Assembly: GCF_016755875.1 (NCBI RefSeq)
Contig: NZ_BNED01000005.1
Span: 6,028,001-6,092,000, forward strand
Length of the DNA stretch: 64,000 nt
Source of the DNA: Streptomyces spororaveus
GTDB taxonomy: Bacteria; Actinomycetota; Actinomycetes; Streptomycetales; Streptomycetaceae
Reading direction: 5' to 3'
Shown piece after piece: positions 61,993-64,000 of the stretch. The notes beneath the pieces were generated by a model, which did no database searches, was not told the origin of the DNA, and was given only the letters and a program-made list of their open reading frames with translations. Position 1 is the stretch's first letter, and each line of letters opens with the position of its first letter. Position numbers and translations under genes: made by a program.

Positions 61993-62013
61993 CGACCGAC
62001 ATAATGTCGGTCG
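61993..62013. promoter_or_regulatory. Perfect inverted repeat covering the ctaE start codon
   Basis: CGACCGACA (61993-62001) and TGTCGGTCG (62005-62013) are exact complements around TAA. The ctaE ATG (62004-62006) lies inside. It could be a DNA operator or an mRNA hairpin hiding the start codon. Confidence 0.55.
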
Positions 62014-62624
62014 TGGCGACAGCAACGACAGTAGATACCGGGCACGCGCACCCGACGGTCAACCGGCCGAACCTCGTCAGCGTCGGAACCATCATCTGGT
62101 TGAGTTCCGAGCTGATGTTCTTCGCGGCCCTCTTCGCGATGTACTTCACCCTGCGATCCGTGATGGGTCCCGAGTTCTGGACAGAACAGGCCGAGGCCCT
62201 GAATCTGCCCTTCTCGGCGACGAACACGACGATCCTGGTGCTTTCCTCGCTCACCTGCCAGCTCGGCGTATTCGCCGCCGAGCGCGGTGACGTGAAGAAG
62301 CTCAGGACGTGGTTCATCATCACGTTCGTCATGGGTGCGATCTTCATTGGCGGCCAGGTGTTCGAGTACACCGAGCTGGTCAAGCATGAGGGCCTGTCCC
62401 TCTCGTCAGACCCCTACGGCTCGGTGTTCTACCTGACCACCGGCTTCCACGGTCTGCACGTGACGGGCGGTCTCATCGCCTTCCTGCTGGTCCTCGGCCG
62501 GACGTACGCGGCCAAGAGGTTCACCCACGAACAGGCCACGTCGGCCATCGTCGTGTCCTACTACTGGCACTTCGTCGACGTCGTCTGGATCGGCCTCTTC
62601 GCGACGATCTACCTGATCAAGTAG
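62004..62624 (+). CDS. ctaE: Cytochrome c oxidase subunit III (CtaE)
   Basis: 206 residues with five hydrophobic segments. [22 protein letters not shown] is subunit III helix sequence, and [16 protein letters not shown] and [15 protein letters not shown] are the family blocks. It stabilises the aa3 oxidase. It is separated from ctaC-ctaD-ctaF by the transpeptidase and receiver genes, and starts the ctaE-qcrC-qcrA run, the usual actinobacterial arrangement. Confidence 0.97.
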   Translation: MSVVATATTVDTGHAHPTVNRPNLVSVGTIIWLSSELMFFAALFAMYFTLRSVMGPEFWTEQAEALNLPFSATNTTILVLSSLTCQLGVFAAERGDVKKLRTWFIITFVMGAIFIGGQVFEYTELVKHEGLSLSSDPYGSVFYLTTGFHGLHVTGGLIAFLLVLGRTYAAKRFTHEQATSAIVVSYYWHFVDVVWIGLFATIYLIK

Positions 62625-62700
62625 CGAACACGTCACCGGGCAAGACCCGGCACTCCATCCAGACACACCGACGCAGAAGATCCTGACACCGGGGTAATCC

Positions 62701-63510
62701 GTGAAAAAGCTCTCCGCACGACGACGCCATCCGCTGGCGGCGGTCGTCGTTCTACTCCTCGCGCTGGCGGCCACTGGGGGGCTGTACGCCGCCTTCGCCC
62801 CCGCGGGCAAGGCGCAGGCCGATGAAACCGCCCAGTCCCTCGCCATCGAGGAGGGCAAGAAGCTCTACGCCGTGGGTTGCGCAAGCTGCCACGGAACCGG
62901 CGGTCAGGGTTCCTCTGACGGCCCGAGCCTGGTCGGCGTCGGCTCCGCGGCCGTCGACTTCCAGGTGAGCACGGGCCGCATGCCCGCCCAGCAGCCCGGC
63001 GCCCAGGTGCCGAAGAAGCCCGTCATCTACGAACAGGCGCAGATCGACCAGCTGGCCGCGTACATCGCGTCCCTCGGCGCCGGTCCGATCACGCCGACCG
63101 AGAAGCAGTACGACCCGGCGGGCGCCGACATCGCCAACGGTGGTGAGCTGTTCCGCAACAACTGCGCGCAGTGCCACAACTTCACCGGCGAGGGCGGCGC
63201 ACTGACGAACGGCAAGTACGCCCCCAACCTTGAGGGTGTCTCGCCGAAGCACATCTACGAGGCCATGCTGACCGGCCCGCAGAACATGCCCTCCTTCCCC
63301 GACAGCACCATGCCGGAGAAGCAGAAGAAGGACATCATCGCGTACCTCGAGAACGTGAACGGCGAGAAGTCCACCAGCCCCGGAGGCCTGAAGCTCGGTG
63401 GCCTCGGCCCCGTCTCCGAGGGTCTGTTCGGCTGGATCTTCGCCCTCGGTGCGCTGATCGCTGTCGCCGTCTGGGTCGCGGCCCACACCGCTAAGGCCAA
63501 GAAGTCATGA
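62701..63510 (+). CDS. qcrC: Dihaem cytochrome c subunit of the bc1 complex (QcrC)
   Basis: 269 residues. A signal/anchor (AAVVVLLLALAATGGLYAAF) precedes two class I cytochrome c domains with haem sites CASCHGTGG and CAQCHNFTG and Met ligands such as MPAQQPG and MPSFPDS. The C-terminal membrane segment (GLFGWIFALGALIAVAVWVA) anchors it. Both haems pass electrons straight to CtaC without free cytochrome c. ATG of qcrA overlaps its stop (ATGA). The start is GTG 62701. Confidence 0.97.
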   Translation: MKKLSARRRHPLAAVVVLLLALAATGGLYAAFAPAGKAQADETAQSLAIEEGKKLYAVGCASCHGTGGQGSSDGPSLVGVGSAAVDFQVSTGRMPAQQPGAQVPKKPVIYEQAQIDQLAAYIASLGAGPITPTEKQYDPAGADIANGGELFRNNCAQCHNFTGEGGALTNGKYAPNLEGVSPKHIYEAMLTGPQNMPSFPDSTMPEKQKKDIIAYLENVNGEKSTSPGGLKLGGLGPVSEGLFGWIFALGALIAVAVWVAAHTAKAKKS

Positions 63511-64000
63511 GTAACCAAGAGATTCCCGAAGAGAAGCACCTGCCGAGCGAGCAGGGCGACGCCCACCACGGTGGCGTAGTCGTCGCGGACGACCCGTTCG
63601 CCGACCCGGGCCTGCCGGTCCACAAGCCCCGCATCCAGGACATCGACGAGCGGGCGGCGAAGCGCTCCGAGCGCACCGTCGCGATGCTCTTCACGCTGTC
63701 GATGCTGGCGACGATCGGCTTCATCGCGTCCTACGTGATCTTCCCGGTCGACAAGATCGTCTACATCTTCCCCATCGGGAAGGTCAGCGCGCTCAACTTC
63801 TCCCTGGGCATGACCCTGGGCACGGCTCTCTTCTGCATCGGCGCGGGCGCGGTCCACTGGGCCCGCACCCTGATGTCCGACGTGGAGGTCGCCGCCGAGC
63901 GCCACGAGATCGCCGCTCCGCCGGAGGTCAAGGCGCAGGTCCTGCAGGACTTCGCCGACGGCGCGAACGAGTCCGGCATCGGCCGCCGGCCCCTGATCCG
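63507..64000 (+). CDS. qcrA: Rieske iron-sulfur subunit of the bc1 complex (QcrA), cut by window edge
   Basis: 164 residues are visible and the frame remains open at 64000. The N-terminus is acidic (PEEKHLPSEQGDAHH), followed by RIQDIDERAAKRSERTVAML and membrane segments (LFTLSMLATIGFIASYVIF; LGMTLGTALFCIGAGAVHWA). This triple-membrane-span N-terminus is the actinobacterial QcrA form; the Rieske cluster domain lies beyond the edge. The 4-bp overlap with qcrC supports translation as one unit. Confidence 0.93.
   Translation, partial: MSNQEIPEEKHLPSEQGDAHHGGVVVADDPFADPGLPVHKPRIQDIDERAAKRSERTVAMLFTLSMLATIGFIASYVIFPVDKIVYIFPIGKVSALNFSLGMTLGTALFCIGAGAVHWARTLMSDVEVAAERHEIAAPPEVKAQVLQDFADGANESGIGRRPLI

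Noticed and set aside
1-64000. tRNA genes, CRISPR arrays, insertion sequences, prophage or attachment sites
   Set aside because: No tRNA-like fold with CCA end, no regular spacer array, no transposase or integrase motif was seen.

Overview
The window is high-GC actinobacterial DNA, almost certainly the chromosomal core of a Streptomyces. Support comes from strong third-position GC bias, frequent GTG and TTG starts, ATGA/GTGA stop-start overlaps, a GlnR-type box before glnA, the actinobacterial aa3/bc1 respiratory order (ctaC-ctaD-ctaF ... ctaE-qcrC-qcrA), and many genes whose set resembles, from memory, the S. coelicolor region around SCO2149-SCO2198. There is no rRNA, tRNA, CRISPR array, transposase or prophage.

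Layout. 0-9.7 kb: an SDR epimerase cut by the left edge, a flavin oxidoreductase, an NsdA-like regulator, the lipoate genes lipB and lipA, small membrane and unknown proteins, and glnA with GlnR boxes. 9.7-12.5 kb: a Gly/Asn/Trp-rich secreted protein, a divergent TetR/SDR pair and a DUF4240 protein. 12.5-27.7 kb, minus strand: 2-oxoacid dehydrogenase genes (aceE, sucB-type E2, lpdA), a GntR regulator and the aminopeptidase pepA. Lying between aceE/GntR and sucB, with its own terminator-bounded position, is an accessory two-gene unit: an LCAT/PGAP1-like alpha/beta hydrolase translationally coupled to a 1649-residue caspase-STAND-TPR protein. This is the best candidate for a conflict or defence system.

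28.0-34.7 kb: a five-gene plus-strand operon for a galactosamine-rich exopolysaccharide: an Agd3-like deacetylase, a PelF-like GT4 glycosyltransferase, a polytopic membrane protein, a spherulin-4 (GH135-like) protein and a GH114 endo-galactosaminidase lipoprotein. Its parts match those of the fungal galactosaminogalactan cluster and overlap functionally with bacterial pel.

34.8-46 kb: a NarL-type histidine kinase without an adjacent regulator, an MprF-like/rhomboid-like membrane pair, cobalamin nucleotide-loop genes (cobT, an MBL-cobU fusion and, further on, cobS), a methyltransferase/DUF3043 pair, and the PspA envelope-stress pair. 46-54 kb: a LuxR-type response regulator, an RND transporter, nadA, an A-type Fe-S carrier and an anchored secreted protein. 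54-64 kb: a PfkB kinase, a cysteine desulfurase-TusA fusion, cytochrome c oxidase and bc1 genes, an L,D-transpeptidase lipoprotein and a degenerate receiver protein; qcrA runs off the right edge.

How the genes fit together. LipB/LipA make the lipoyl groups carried by the E2 protein; AceE, E2 and LpdA form oxidative decarboxylation complexes feeding the TCA cycle; NadA feeds NAD synthesis; Cta/Qcr form the bc1-aa3 supercomplex; and the A-type carrier and the desulfurase-TusA fusion plausibly supply sulfur or Fe-S clusters. Starts were chosen from ribosome-binding sites, overlaps and family length. Family names are from recognition of motifs; no database search was run.
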